Of a stretch of 32,535 nt of DNA, positions 14,500-24,301 are shown in pieces (positions within the stretch are counted from its first letter, which is position 1; each line of letters begins with the position of its first letter). The DNA comes from Clostridia bacterium (GTDB taxonomy: Bacteria > Bacillota_A > Clostridia > Christensenellales > Borkfalkiaceae). The notes under the pieces were generated by a model, which saw nothing but the letters and a program-made list of their open reading frames with translations, was not told the DNA's origin and did no database searches. The translations under genes and the position numbers were made by a program. The stretch lies in assembly GCA_003979335.1 (NCBI GenBank), contig RYWC01000001.1, forward strand, positions 979-33,513, in the 5' to 3' direction.

Positions 14500-15515
14500 T
14501 GAAGAGAATTTCCGTTGACATGGGTTCGGGTGTCACTAAAATATATATTCCCGGATGCGGAGTAGTTTTGAGAGAGGCGACCTGTATTGCCGTGGAAGAA
14601 TACGAAGAGGGCGGCGAAAAGGTTCTGTCGGTAAAAGCTTACGGCGATAAGGCGCGCGCGCTTTCGGGCAGGGCGGCGGTCAATACGCACATTATAAACC
14701 CCGTATTCGAGGGCGATGTAGTGAACGAGGGGCTTGCCTCCCTTCTTTTTGAATATTTTTTGAACAAGATAGAAATTACGCGCAAAAAAGCCAAACGCGT
14801 AGAGGTTGTTTTTATACTCCCCTGCGGCGCAAAGGCCGAACTTAAACAGAAATATATGCGCATTGCCGAGGACTGCGGAATAGCTTCGGTTTATTTTACA
14901 ATGACTCCGTTCGCCTCGGTTTTGGGGCACAATGTTGCAATAAGCGAAAGCACGCCTATGTTTGTGCTCGATATAGGACATTCCATTACAAATATTGCCG
15001 CTGTTTCGCAGGACGGTATAGTTTACGGTCTGACCGTAAATCTCGGCGGCGGAAATATTGATGTGCATATCATAGACGAGCTTGCTGATAATTACAACCT
15101 TAAAATCGGCGCGCTGACTGCCGAAAGGCTGAAAAACACCGTCGGGAGTTTATTGCGCGACGACAACAAAATGAACGTTGTGGAGGGCAGGGAAGTCACT
15201 TCCGGCGCGCCTGCGTCCATTGCCGTAAATTCCGAACAGATTTACGGGGTGATAACCACATACGTCGATAAAATTTTGGAATACGTCGCGCTTGTTTTGA
15301 CAAAGCTTCCTGCGGAGGTTGCGTCGGGGGTAATGCACGGCGGAATATATCTTTCAGGCGGTCTAATGAAGCTTGATGGGCTTCCCGAATATATTGAAGA
15401 AAAAATGAATATCCCCGTGAATATGCCCGAAGAACCGCAGCTTGCGGCAGTAATCGGCGGCGGTACGATACTTACAAACGACAGCCTGTTGGACAGGCTT
15501 GCAATGGTGGACTGA
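14499..15515 (+). CDS. MreB/Mbl-family actin-like protein, divergent
   Basis: MreB forms filaments under the membrane and guides cell-wall synthesis. The 338-residue protein has the actin-fold motifs: VDMGSGVTKIYIPGCGVVLREATCIAV at the start, NPVFEGDVVNEG, ILPCGAKAELKQ, GGGNIDVHIIDELADNYNLKIGALTAERLK, and YLSGGLMKLDGLPEYIEEKMNIPV. It is divergent at the nucleotide site. Phosphate loop 2, usually DIGGGTT, reads DIGHSIT, and the adenosine loop usually GGG reads GGL. The key Asp, Gly and Thr positions remain, so it may still bind nucleotide. It follows maf directly, as mreB often does, but mreC and mreD are not downstream. It may be a second, specialised paralogue. Confidence 0.85.
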   Translation: MKRISVDMGSGVTKIYIPGCGVVLREATCIAVEEYEEGGEKVLSVKAYGDKARALSGRAAVNTHIINPVFEGDVVNEGLASLLFEYFLNKIEITRKKAKRVEVVFILPCGAKAELKQKYMRIAEDCGIASVYFTMTPFASVLGHNVAISESTPMFVLDIGHSITNIAAVSQDGIVYGLTVNLGGGNIDVHIIDELADNYNLKIGALTAERLKNTVGSLLRDDNKMNVVEGREVTSGAPASIAVNSEQIYGVITTYVDKILEYVALVLTKLPAEVASGVMHGGIYLSGGLMKLDGLPEYIEEKMNIPVNMPEEPQLAAVIGGGTILTNDSLLDRLAMVD

Positions 15516-15543
15516 TTTAAAATTATATTTAAAAATCAAACCG

Positions 15544-15570
15544 AGCGGCGCATAAATCGCGCCGCTTTTT
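15544..15570 (+). terminator. Terminator of the maf–mreB operon
   Basis: AGCGGCGC (15544-15551) pairs with GCGCCGCT (15559-15566), followed by a T-run. Confidence 0.85.
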
Positions 15571-15938
15571 CGTTGCGTTGATTTTAAAAATCAATAACTA
15601 CGAATTCTTTAAAATAAAAACATTATTTGGGGGCATCATTGCTATATCAAACGCCAAACAACTGCATCTGCACACGCAAGAACTTCGCTTCCGTTATGTC
15701 ATCATCGTTATACAAAACGCCCAAACAACTGTCTATTTGTTAAAAAATACAGCCGTTGAGTTTCGGCATTCAAATATTTCAGATTAAATTTAATCGGCTG
15801 TGTCGTTGCTGACGCGGACAGGTGTTCCGTTATGCGTAAAGCCTTTTGAATTTTTCGGCTTTGTTTCTTTCAATAGGAATGACACCGTATGCAATTTAAA
15901 GACGCTTTGTGTTTTTGCGTTAATTAAAATAATTTTTC
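15571..15938. other. Non-coding stretch with an imperfect direct repeat and hairpins
   Basis: No convincing gene is seen. A 16-17 base element, AAACGC(C)CAAACAACTG, occurs at 15649-15664 and 15715-15731, 66 bases apart. Each copy is preceded by a similar CATCAT-TATA stretch, so the duplicated unit is about 30 bases. Further on are a pairing ACAGCCG (15749-15755) with CGGCTGT (15795-15801), a palindrome ATTAAATTTAAT around 15784-15795, and AAAGCC (15838-15843) with GGCTTT (15857-15862) followed by a T-rich tail that could end a small transcript. A 69-codon frame from 15578 to 15787 lacks a ribosome site and resembles nothing known to me. Confidence 0.5.
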
Positions 15939-15967
15939 TTGATTATTTCCGCGTTTTTTTATATAAT
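15939..15967 (+). promoter_or_regulatory. Promoter of lepA
   Basis: TTGATT (15939-15944), 17 bases, TATAAT (15962-15967). It puts the mRNA start about 24 bases before the lepA ATG. Confidence 0.75.
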
Positions 15968-15997
15968 AAAAAAAATCGTTTAAATTTTCGGAATTTT

Positions 15998-17803
15998 ATG
16001 GGTAAAAAACAGAACATACGCAATTTTTGCATAATAGCGCATATTGACCACGGCAAGTCTACCCTTGCCGACAGGCTTATGGAACGCACGGGACAGGTTT
16101 CTGAAAGGGATATGGAGGCGCAGCTTCTTGACTCTATGGACATAGAGCGCGAGCGCGGAATCACTATAAAACTTACTCCCGTAAGAATGTTTTATAAAGC
16201 CAAAGACGGGGAAGAGTACGAGTTCAATTTAATAGATACGCCGGGACACGTTGACTTTACTTACGAGGTTTCACGTTCACTTGCCGCGTGCGAAGGTGCG
16301 ATACTTATAGTAGACGCCTCGCAGGGGGTTGAGGCGCAGACGCTTGCAAACGTGTATCTTGCGCTTGAAAACGATTTGGAAATTCTGCCCGTTATAAACA
16401 AAATAGACCTGCCGTCCGCCCGTCCTGACGAAGTGAAGGCAGAAATAGAGGAAGTTATAGGGCTTGACGCGTCTGACGCGCCTTTGATTTCGGCGAAAGA
16501 GGGGCTGAATATTGACGATGTTTTAGAGGCGGTTGTAAAGACTTTTCCCGCGCCTGAATGCGACGAGTCCGCGCCCTTGAAAGCGCTTATTTTTGACAGC
16601 TATTACGACAATTATAAGGGCGTAATTCTTTTTGTCAGAATAAAGGACGGCGCAGTCAGGGCAGGCGATAAAATAAAAACTTTCCGCTCGGATAAGGTTT
16701 ACGAGGTGGTTGAAACGGGCGTATTCGCGCCCAACCTCAGCCCTAAAAACGGGCTTTCCGCAGGCGACGTAGGCTATGTTGCAGCGTCAATCAAATCAAT
16801 ACAGGACGTGGCTGTCGGCGATACGCTTATTAACGCGGAAAACCCTGCGGCAGAGCCTCTGCCCGGTTATAAAAAGGTACAAAGCGTAGTTTTTTGCGGA
16901 ATTTACCCTCTTGACGGCAGCAAATTCAACGACCTAAAAGACGCTATATTAAAATTGCAACTCAACGACGCGTCGCTGATATTCGAACCTGACAGTTCGG
17001 TTGCGCTCGGGTTCGGGTTCAGGTGCGGATTTTTGGGACTTTTGCATATGGAAATTATTCAGGAGCGCATAGAAAGGGAGTTCGGGCTGGAAATAATAAC
17101 TACCGCGCCGTCTGTAAGCTATAAAGTGGTGAAGACCGACGGCGAGGTTATTTTTGTGGACAACCCTTCGCACCTGCCGCCTATGTCCGAGATTGAACAT
17201 ATGGAAGAACCCATTGTTAAGGCGGACATTTATTCGCCGCCCGATTATTTGGGTCAGATTATGGATTTATGCAGGGAAAAGAGGGGAGTGTTCCTGCAAA
17301 TGACTTACCTTGACAAATCAAGGGTGAAACTTGAATATCATTTGCCCCTTAACGAAATAATTTTCGACTTTTTCGACGCGGTCAAGTCGAGAACGCGCGG
17401 CTACGCAAGTTTCGACTATGAACTTATAGGCTATGAACGAAGCAAGCTTGTAAAACTTGACATTATGCTTAACGGCGACGTCTGCGACGCGCTATCCATG
17501 ATTGTACACGAGGATAGCGCCTATACCCGCGGAAGAATGCTTTGTGAGAACTTGAAAGAAGCGATACCGCGCCAGCTTTTCGAGGTGCCTGTACAGGCGG
17601 CGATAGGCGGAAAAATAATTGCAAGAGAAACGGTCAAAGCAGTAAGAAAGGACGTGCTCGCCAAGTGTTACGGCGGCGATATTACAAGGAAGAAGAAGCT
17701 TCTTGAAAAGCAGAAGGAAGGCAAAAAGCGTATGCGCCAGATAGGTAATGTGGAAGTGCCGTCCGAAGTGTTTATGCAGATTTTAAAGACAAATAAAGAC
17801 TGA
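15998..17803 (+). CDS. lepA: Elongation factor 4 (LepA), ribosome-associated GTPase
   Basis: LepA/EF4 is a translational GTPase related to EF-G that acts during initiation or on stalled ribosomes. The GTPase motifs are complete: G1 AHIDHGKST at about residues 13-21, G2 in [10 protein letters not shown]3 DTPGHVDF, G4 NKIDL, and G5 SAKEG. The LepA-only C-terminal domain is present (KVRQ-type ending [34 protein letters not shown]). The ATG at 15998 gives 601 residues, normal for the family, and lies downstream of the promoter. Longer in-frame starts back to 15800 would precede the promoter. It heads an operon with an alkyltransferase-like gene and hemW. Confidence 0.97.
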   Translation: MGKKQNIRNFCIIAHIDHGKSTLADRLMERTGQVSERDMEAQLLDSMDIERERGITIKLTPVRMFYKAKDGEEYEFNLIDTPGHVDFTYEVSRSLAACEGAILIVDASQGVEAQTLANVYLALENDLEILPVINKIDLPSARPDEVKAEIEEVIGLDASDAPLISAKEGLNIDDVLEAVVKTFPAPECDESAPLKALIFDSYYDNYKGVILFVRIKDGAVRAGDKIKTFRSDKVYEVVETGVFAPNLSPKNGLSAGDVGYVAASIKSIQDVAVGDTLINAENPAAEPLPGYKKVQSVVFCGIYPLDGSKFNDLKDAILKLQLNDASLIFEPDSSVALGFGFRCGFLGLLHMEIIQERIEREFGLEIITTAPSVSYKVVKTDGEVIFVDNPSHLPPMSEIEHMEEPIVKADIYSPPDYLGQIMDLCREKRGVFLQMTYLDKSRVKLEYHLPLNEIIFDFFDAVKSRTRGYASFDYELIGYERSKLVKLDIMLNGDVCDALSMIVHEDSAYTRGRMLCENLKEAIPRQLFEVPVQAAIGGKIIARETVKAVRKDVLAKCYGGDITRKKKLLEKQKEGKKRMRQIGNVEVPSEVFMQILKTNKD

Positions 17804-17804
17804 T

Positions 17805-18113
17805 ATGGGTTTTTTCGAAAAAGTATACGAGGTTGTTAAAAAGGTGCCGCGCGGTAAAGTAATAACTTACGGTCAGGTTGCGGCGGCGTGCGGTTCGCCT
17901 AAGGCGTCGCGGCAGGTGGGTTGGGCTTTGCATTGCAATCCGAGTCAAGGCGTTATACCTTGCCACAGGGTCGTTTTTAAGGACGGAAGTCTGACCGACG
18001 GCTTTGCTTTTGGCGGCAGGGAAGTGCAGAAAGCTATGTTGGAAAGCGAGGGCGTAGAAGTGGGCGCCGATTATAAAATAGATATGAAAAAGTACGGTAA
18101 CGGAGGCATATAA
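17805..18113 (+). CDS. Single-domain MGMT-family DNA alkyltransferase-like protein
   Basis: Only the DNA-binding/active-site domain of the O6-alkylguanine-DNA alkyltransferase family is present, 102 residues in all. The helix-turn-helix (GKVITYGQVAAACGSPKASRQVGWAL) has the Arg that flips out the base, and the active-site motif is IPCHRVV with Cys at about residue 53. Alkyltransferase-like (ATL) proteins of this size usually carry Trp in place of this Cys, so this one could still accept an alkyl group. The usual N-terminal domain of Ogt/Ada enzymes is absent. The gene starts one base after the lepA stop and overlaps hemW by one base, so it sits within the lepA–hemW operon. Confidence 0.9.
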   Translation: MGFFEKVYEVVKKVPRGKVITYGQVAAACGSPKASRQVGWALHCNPSQGVIPCHRVVFKDGSLTDGFAFGGREVQKAMLESEGVEVGADYKIDMKKYGNGGI

Positions 18114-19228
18114 TGGGGGGTATTTACGTTCATATACCGTTTTGCAAGTCGAAATGCAGATATTGCGATTTCGTTTCGTACCCTGATAAGCTATGTTTTG
18201 CGGAGAGTTATATGGCATGCGTATACCGCGAAATGGCAATGCGCAAAGACAAGCTTAAAGATTTTAAATTCGATACTTTGTATATCGGCGGCGGAACCCC
18301 GTCAGTTATAGACGAAAATTACATAGCTATGCTCGTTGCGGCGGCAAAAAAGAACTTCAATCTTGAAAAAGACGCCGAAATCACTATTGAAATGAACCCC
18401 GGGACGGTCAGCGAACGCAAAATAATAACATATCTTAAATGCGGAATCAACCGCTTTTCGGTAGGCTTGCAGACAGCAGTTGACAGCCAGCTTGCGGAAA
18501 TAGGCAGAACGCATAATTTAAAAGAATTTCAGCTGTGCGCTAAACTGCTGAAAGGTTATAATTTCAGCGCAGACGTTATGATCGGTCTTAAAGGACAAAG
18601 CGTTGAGGATATTGAAAAAACTATCGAAACTGCGGCATATTCGGGGGCTAAACACATTTCTATGTATGCATTGTCCCCTGAGGACGGCACGCCGATATAC
18701 ACTGATTATTTAAACGGGGAGCTGCCCGATAACGACGAAGTTGCAGAAATGTACGAAGCCGGCGTGCGCAAATTAAAAGAGCTTGGTTATGAAAGATACG
18801 AGGTTTCAAACTTCTGCAAAAAGGGTTTTGAAAGTCGCCATAACCTTAATTATTGGAATAGAGGAGACTATATCGGCTTCGGTGTTGCGGCTTCTTCCTG
18901 CATAAATAATGTAAGATTTACAAACACTTTTGATTTGGACGAGTATTTTAAATGTATTTTGTCTGGTAATTTTGCCGTAAAGGACAGCGAAAAGATTGAT
19001 AAGGACGGTCAGGAAGAGGAGTTTATTATGCTTTCTCTGCGCACGGCGAAAGGGCTGAACCTTGCCTTGTTCAAAGAAAAATTCGGCGTTGATTTTAAAG
19101 AAAAATATTCCTCCGCTTTTGCAAAGGTGGGCGAATATGTTGAAGTTAGCGGTGATTTTTTAAAAATAAAAGATAAGTTTCTGTTTATTCAGAACAGCGT
19201 TATAGTGGAGTTTTTAAGGGTGAAATAA
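18113..19228 (+). CDS. hemW: Radical SAM protein HemW (heme chaperone, HemN-like)
   Basis: The protein of 371 residues belongs to the group often labelled oxygen-independent coproporphyrinogen oxidase. The iron-sulfur cluster motif CKSKCRYC (CX3CX2C) is at residues 10-17. It is followed by the SAM-binding TLYIGGGTPS, EMNPGT, FSVGLQTAVDSQLAEIGRTH and DVMIGLKGQS, and the C-terminal domain has YEVSNFCKKGFESRHNLNYWNRGDYIGFGVAA. Length and the HNLNYW motif fit HemW, a heme-binding chaperone, better than true HemN, which is longer. A GGAGG site lies just upstream. In many Bacillota this gene follows lepA, and the arrangement holds here with one small gene inserted. Confidence 0.93.
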   Translation: MGGIYVHIPFCKSKCRYCDFVSYPDKLCFAESYMACVYREMAMRKDKLKDFKFDTLYIGGGTPSVIDENYIAMLVAAAKKNFNLEKDAEITIEMNPGTVSERKIITYLKCGINRFSVGLQTAVDSQLAEIGRTHNLKEFQLCAKLLKGYNFSADVMIGLKGQSVEDIEKTIETAAYSGAKHISMYALSPEDGTPIYTDYLNGELPDNDEVAEMYEAGVRKLKELGYERYEVSNFCKKGFESRHNLNYWNRGDYIGFGVAASSCINNVRFTNTFDLDEYFKCILSGNFAVKDSEKIDKDGQEEEFIMLSLRTAKGLNLALFKEKFGVDFKEKYSSAFAKVGEYVEVSGDFLKIKDKFLFIQNSVIVEFLRVK

Positions 19229-19260
19229 AAGCGTGCGAAAATTAATTTCCGCACGCTTTT
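19227..19260. terminator. Terminator between the convergent hemW and lipoprotein genes
   Basis: AAAAGCGTGCG (19227-19237) pairs with CGCACGCTTTT (19250-19260). The stem begins inside the hemW stop codon and has A and T runs on both sides, so it can serve both strands. Confidence 0.85.
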
Positions 19261-19283
19261 AAAATATAATAAGGAAGTTGCGT

Positions 19284-19943
19284 TTAGCCTTGCAGGGTTT
19301 TTGTGGCTATGACTTTGCCGCGCACCCCGTCGATAAGATAGGCGTTGATTTTTTTTGTTTTGTCGCATATGCCGACGTAGTAATAACAGCCGTCGTCATA
19401 TAAAAGCCTTACATAAATTTCCCCGTCGAACAGTCCGTTTTTTGTCAGGCTTTCGAAAAGTTCTGCCGCGTGTTCTTTTACGCATAGCACGGCTTGGTCA
19501 CACGTCATTACGTTTTCGTGCTTTACGGATAGCGCAGTGTATGTATTGCTTTCGCCGTCGTGCGTTAAAGTGACCTCTACGCCTGTTTTATCGAATGCAG
19601 GCGATGAAAAACTCAAATAATAGTTTTTATCCACCGCCTGATAGTTCATTTCGCCTTCGTAACCCTCTGTCTTTATTTCCAAAACCTGAGGGTTTTTCGG
19701 AAGGGTTACGAAAATTTCCACGACGTCGCACAGTTCACCTTTATAGCCGTCGGCAGTATAAGGCTGTTCTTTTTGCGAACAATAAATTTTTATTTCCGTC
19801 GAGTCGTCCTTATAAGTAAAAACGTCGGAACGTCTTTCGGAAACGTATTCGGTGTAGTCAATGTTTTTAGTGCACGCCGCAGACGAAACGAGCGCGCACG
19901 CCGCAAGGAAAGAGGCTGCCAGAACCAATAATCGCTTTTTCAT
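19284..19943 (-). CDS. Putative lipoprotein of unknown family
   Basis: The 219-residue protein opens with MKKRLLVLAASFLAACALVSSAAC, a basic N-terminus and hydrophobic segment ending in a Cys, as in a lipoprotein signal peptide. The -3 residue is Ser rather than Leu, so lipidation is likely but not certain. The remainder is a polar, beta-rich exported domain with several Tyr-rich stretches and three further Cys, ending in NAYLIDGVRGKVIATK, which resembles a small PepSY-like or NTF2-like beta module. I do not recognise the family. The ATG at 19943 is chosen because the signal peptide begins there. No Shine-Dalgarno sequence precedes it, but a TATACT element ends only 5 bases upstream. Confidence 0.68.
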   Translation of the reverse strand: MKKRLLVLAASFLAACALVSSAACTKNIDYTEYVSERRSDVFTYKDDSTEIKIYCSQKEQPYTADGYKGELCDVVEIFVTLPKNPQVLEIKTEGYEGEMNYQAVDKNYYLSFSSPAFDKTGVEVTLTHDGESNTYTALSVKHENVMTCDQAVLCVKEHAAELFESLTKNGLFDGEIYVRLLYDDGCYYYVGICDKTKKINAYLIDGVRGKVIATKTLQG

Positions 19944-20052
19944 ACAACAGTATACTGTCCAAAAAGTTATTCTATGAATAATTTTTAAAATCGGGACGCG
20001 GAAAAAAGCTTTTTTTACAGCTTTTCTTGCATTTTTTACTATTTTCAAACAG

Positions 20053-20081
20053 TTGCATTTTTAGTTGCGCTGTGATAAAAT
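20053..20081 (+). promoter_or_regulatory. Promoter of the gene at 20144
   Basis: TTGCAT (20053-20058), 17 bases, TAAAAT (20076-20081), with TGA making an extended -10. Confidence 0.6.
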
Positions 20082-20143
20082 AGGTAAAATATTAAATTAT
20101 ACTGCCCTTTTATACACGCAAGGCGGAGAAATCGAATTTACAT

Positions 20144-20755
20144 ATGTTCAACGTAGTTGTAAAAACAGCCCTTAAAACTTTATTGGGCGTAATAATTGCC
20201 TTGCTTTTAGCGTTTGCGATTGCAAGTCTGGGTTTCCCCGGAAGCATGGCGTCTCTGTTTGAAAATTGGGGGAATTATTCTCTTGCGACGGGGTACGCGT
20301 CTTTAAGTTACAGCTATTCGGGAAACGCGGAAGATTTGGCGCGCTGCTTTCAGGACAGCGTTCTTGCAGGCAACGACGGGGATATAGTCCGTTACGGCGA
20401 AGAGCTTTACGCCCACAAAGATTTTGCCGACGTCTGCGAAAGCAAAAACGAACAGCTGGGTACAATCAGCGGAAAAGTAAAAATAGACTATAAGCAATAT
20501 GTCTACGGCAGTGTGGCGTGCGCAAAGTACAATCAGGACGGTATTAAAAGCGCGATTGAAACAGCAAATGCGGCAATGGACGATGCGGTGGGCTTTCCCG
20601 AAAACAACGCGCTGGCGCAATTGGCTTTGCGCGTCATTGCAAAAGCCGACGTCGATGGCGCGGCGGAGTTGTTGAAAGAGATCGAAAAACACCATACGGA
20701 CAGTATTTATTATCAAGCCGTAAAAGAACAGTTGCTTAAAATTGCAAATTCATAA
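20144..20755 (+). CDS. Membrane-anchored protein of unknown function
   Basis: The 203-residue protein starts with one membrane segment (about residues 9-30, LKTLLGVIIALLLAFAIASLGF), uncleaved in appearance. The remainder looks helical and polar, with paired segments such as NAEDLARCFQDSVLAGNDGDIVRYGEELYAHKDF and a C-terminal part like NNALAQLALRVIAKADVDGAAELLKEIEKHH. This alternation resembles tetratricopeptide-type helical repeats, though no clear consensus unit is seen. I do not recognise the family. It lies 24 bases upstream of guaB and may be co-transcribed with it, but nothing links it functionally to GMP synthesis. A CGGAG site is rather far (about 14 bases) from the ATG. Confidence 0.72.
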   Translation: MFNVVVKTALKTLLGVIIALLLAFAIASLGFPGSMASLFENWGNYSLATGYASLSYSYSGNAEDLARCFQDSVLAGNDGDIVRYGEELYAHKDFADVCESKNEQLGTISGKVKIDYKQYVYGSVACAKYNQDGIKSAIETANAAMDDAVGFPENNALAQLALRVIAKADVDGAAELLKEIEKHHTDSIYYQAVKEQLLKIANS

Positions 20756-20770
20756 GAAAACATTTATTAG

Positions 20771-22234
<1,464 letters not shown>

Positions 22235-22240
22235 AAATAC

Positions 22241-22299
22241 GACCGCATATATGCGCCGCTTAACGCTGTAAATTGCGTTTTGCCTGTATCTTTGCGGTC
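22241..22299 (+). other. Nested inverted repeats between guaB and guaA
   Basis: GACCGCA (22241-22247) pairs with TGCGGTC (22293-22299), with AACGC (22262-22266)/GCGTT (22275-22279) inside. A TTTACTT tail follows. It could be a terminator for guaB or a leader element for guaA. It does not match the purine riboswitch core as I know it. Confidence 0.4.
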
Positions 22300-22340
22300 T
22301 TTACTTATTTATAAATTTACGTTTAAAGAGGAAAAAATAA

Positions 22341-23873
22341 ATGCAGCATCAGAAAGTTTTGATTTTGGACTTCGGCGGTCAATACAATCAGCTAATCGCA
22401 AGGCGCGTGAGGGAACAGGGCGTTTTCTGCGATTTGATGCCTTCGGAAATGAGTCTTGAAAAAATTAAGGAATACAACCCCATAGGCATTATCTTCACGG
22501 GCGGTCCCAACAGCGTTTATGAGGAAGACAGCCCTAAGATTGACAAAGGGGTGTTCGAGCTTGGAATTCCCGTCCTCGGCATATGTTACGGATGTCAATT
22601 AACGGCGCATATGTTGGGGGGTACGGTTGAAAACGCCAAAGCTTCGGAGTATGGTAAGGCGGAAGTTTCTTACGTTAAATCGCCGCTTACCAAGGACGTG
22701 CCCGAAAGAGCGGTTTGCTGGATGAGTCATACCGACAGGATAACCCAGCTCCCCGAAGGGTTTATAAAAATAGCGCACAGCGACAACTGCGCGTTTGCTG
22801 CATTCGGCGACGAAAAGCGTAAAATTTACGGGGTACAGTTTCATCCCGAGGTCAACCATACCCAATTCGGTACGCAGCTTTTAAGAAACTTTTTATATGA
22901 AATATGCGGTGCCGTCGGCGACTGGACAATGTCAAACTTTGTTGCAAACCAGATAGCGGCGTTAAAGGAAAAATTGGGCGATAAAAAGGTGCTTTGCGCA
23001 ATGTCCGGCGGAGTTGACAGCGCTGTTGCGGCAACTCTTATACATAAAGCGGTAGGCGACAATTTGACCTGCGTTTTTGTAGACCACGGTCTTTTGAGAA
23101 AATACGAAGCCGACGAGGTAATGTCCGTATTTAAAGACGGGCTTAAAATGAATCTTATCAAAGCCGATGCAGGCGCAGTATTTCTTAAAAAACTTAAAGG
23201 CGTAACAGAGCCCGAGAAAAAACGTAAAATAATAGGCGAAGAATTTATACGCGCATTCGAAATCGAGGCAAAAAAGATAGGAAAGGTCGATTTTTTGGTT
23301 CAGGGAACAATTTACCCCGACGTTATAGAGAGCGGAAAGGGCAAAAGCGCCGTGATAAAATCACACCATAACGTCGGCGGTCTGCCCTCAGTTGTTGACT
23401 TTAAAGAAATTATCGAGCCTTTGCGCGACCTTTTTAAGGATGAGGTAAGAAAAGTCGGGTTTGAGCTCGGCTTGCCTAAAAGCGTGGTAATGCGCCAGCC
23501 TTTCCCCGGTCCCGGACTTGCAATCCGTATTATGGGCGAGGTTACGGAAGAAAAGCTTGAAACGTTGAGAGACAGCGATTATATTTTGAGGGACGAAATT
23601 GCAAAAGCAGGTCTTGACGAAGAAATCTGGCAGTACTTCACCGTTATTACAAACAGTAAGACTGTGGGCGTGCAGGGCGATTTCAGAACTTATGAAAACG
23701 TAATAGCAATCCGCGCGGTAACGTCTTTGGACGCAATGACTGCCGATTGGGCAAGGATTCCTTACGACGTATTGGAAACCATTTCAAACCGCATTGTAAA
23801 CGAGGTTAAACACGCCAACAGAATTGTTTACGATATAACGTCAAAACCCCCTGCAACAATTGAATGGGAGTAA
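22341..23873 (+). CDS. guaA: GMP synthase (glutamine-hydrolysing)
   Basis: GuaA aminates XMP to GMP with ATP, using ammonia from glutamine. The N-terminal class I amidotransferase has [31 protein letters not shown], the nucleophile Cys82 in GICYGCQL, and [12 protein letters not shown]. The synthetase part has the ATP pyrophosphatase P-loop [11 protein letters not shown], then SHHNVGGLP and the dimerisation domain with [23 protein letters not shown], ending [11 protein letters not shown]. At 510 residues it is complete. AAAGAGG precedes the ATG. It uses the XMP made by GuaB, encoded 106 bases upstream. Confidence 0.97.
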   Translation: MQHQKVLILDFGGQYNQLIARRVREQGVFCDLMPSEMSLEKIKEYNPIGIIFTGGPNSVYEEDSPKIDKGVFELGIPVLGICYGCQLTAHMLGGTVENAKASEYGKAEVSYVKSPLTKDVPERAVCWMSHTDRITQLPEGFIKIAHSDNCAFAAFGDEKRKIYGVQFHPEVNHTQFGTQLLRNFLYEICGAVGDWTMSNFVANQIAALKEKLGDKKVLCAMSGGVDSAVAATLIHKAVGDNLTCVFVDHGLLRKYEADEVMSVFKDGLKMNLIKADAGAVFLKKLKGVTEPEKKRKIIGEEFIRAFEIEAKKIGKVDFLVQGTIYPDVIESGKGKSAVIKSHHNVGGLPSVVDFKEIIEPLRDLFKDEVRKVGFELGLPKSVVMRQPFPGPGLAIRIMGEVTEEKLETLRDSDYILRDEIAKAGLDEEIWQYFTVITNSKTVGVQGDFRTYENVIAIRAVTSLDAMTADWARIPYDVLETISNRIVNEVKHANRIVYDITSKPPATIEWE

Positions 23874-24005
23874 AATATTTTCTTCTGCCTTAGTATTTGA
23901 ATTTAAAAATTTACTATCCGCTTTCAGTTTAGCAATGGACTTTAAGTTTTATCGATTTTTAATAAAATTTAATAAAACTAAACGTGTTATTTAAGGCATA
24001 TATTG

Positions 24006-24032
24006 GGGGCAATTGTAAAATTGCCCCTTTTG
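24006..24032 (+). terminator. Terminator after guaA
   Basis: GGGGCAATT (24006-24014) pairs with AATTGCCCC (24019-24027), followed by TTTTGTT. It lies 130 bases past the stop; the stretch between is AT-rich with no gene visible. Confidence 0.82.
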
Positions 24033-24264
24033 TTAACTGTTTTAAAAGTATTTTAAATTAAAAAGCCGATATATGTGTTTCAAAAATATTCGCTTAAAAT
24101 CAGTGTTATAAAAGTCCTGTAATATGCGACAATAATTCAAAGTTATAAACCGCTGAATTTACAATTTGCCTGACGGATTGAAGTATATTTTTTACAGTTG
24201 CAAATTTGCTGTTTATTCGATAAAATCCGCCTGTAACTTGCGCCGCGTACTGTTTTGTCCGCAC
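24033..24264. other. Non-coding spacer upstream of the HelD-like gene
   Basis: I see no gene here. It is AT-rich and holds a perfect 10-base palindrome GCAAATTTGC (24196-24205) but no hairpin with a T-run and no ribosome site. Together with the stretch after guaA it makes about 430 bases without coding potential. Confidence 0.45.
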
Positions 24265-24293
24265 TTGACGGGGCTGATAAGTTGTGTTATACT
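24265..24293 (+). promoter_or_regulatory. Promoter of the HelD-like gene
   Basis: TTGACG (24265-24270), 17 bases, TATACT (24288-24293). The predicted start of transcription, about 24299-24301, is next to the ATG at 24302. Confidence 0.72.
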
Positions 24294-24301
24294 TAACTTT
24301 A

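Noticed and set aside
15578..15787. A possible 69-residue gene between mreB and lepA
   Set aside because: No ribosome site, no recognisable sequence, and it runs across the direct repeats and stems of a non-coding gap. Kept only as part of the described gap.
22235..22340. A purine riboswitch upstream of guaA
   Set aside because: The gap has nested inverted repeats but not the conserved junction sequences of the purine aptamer, and it is too short for an aptamer plus an expression platform.
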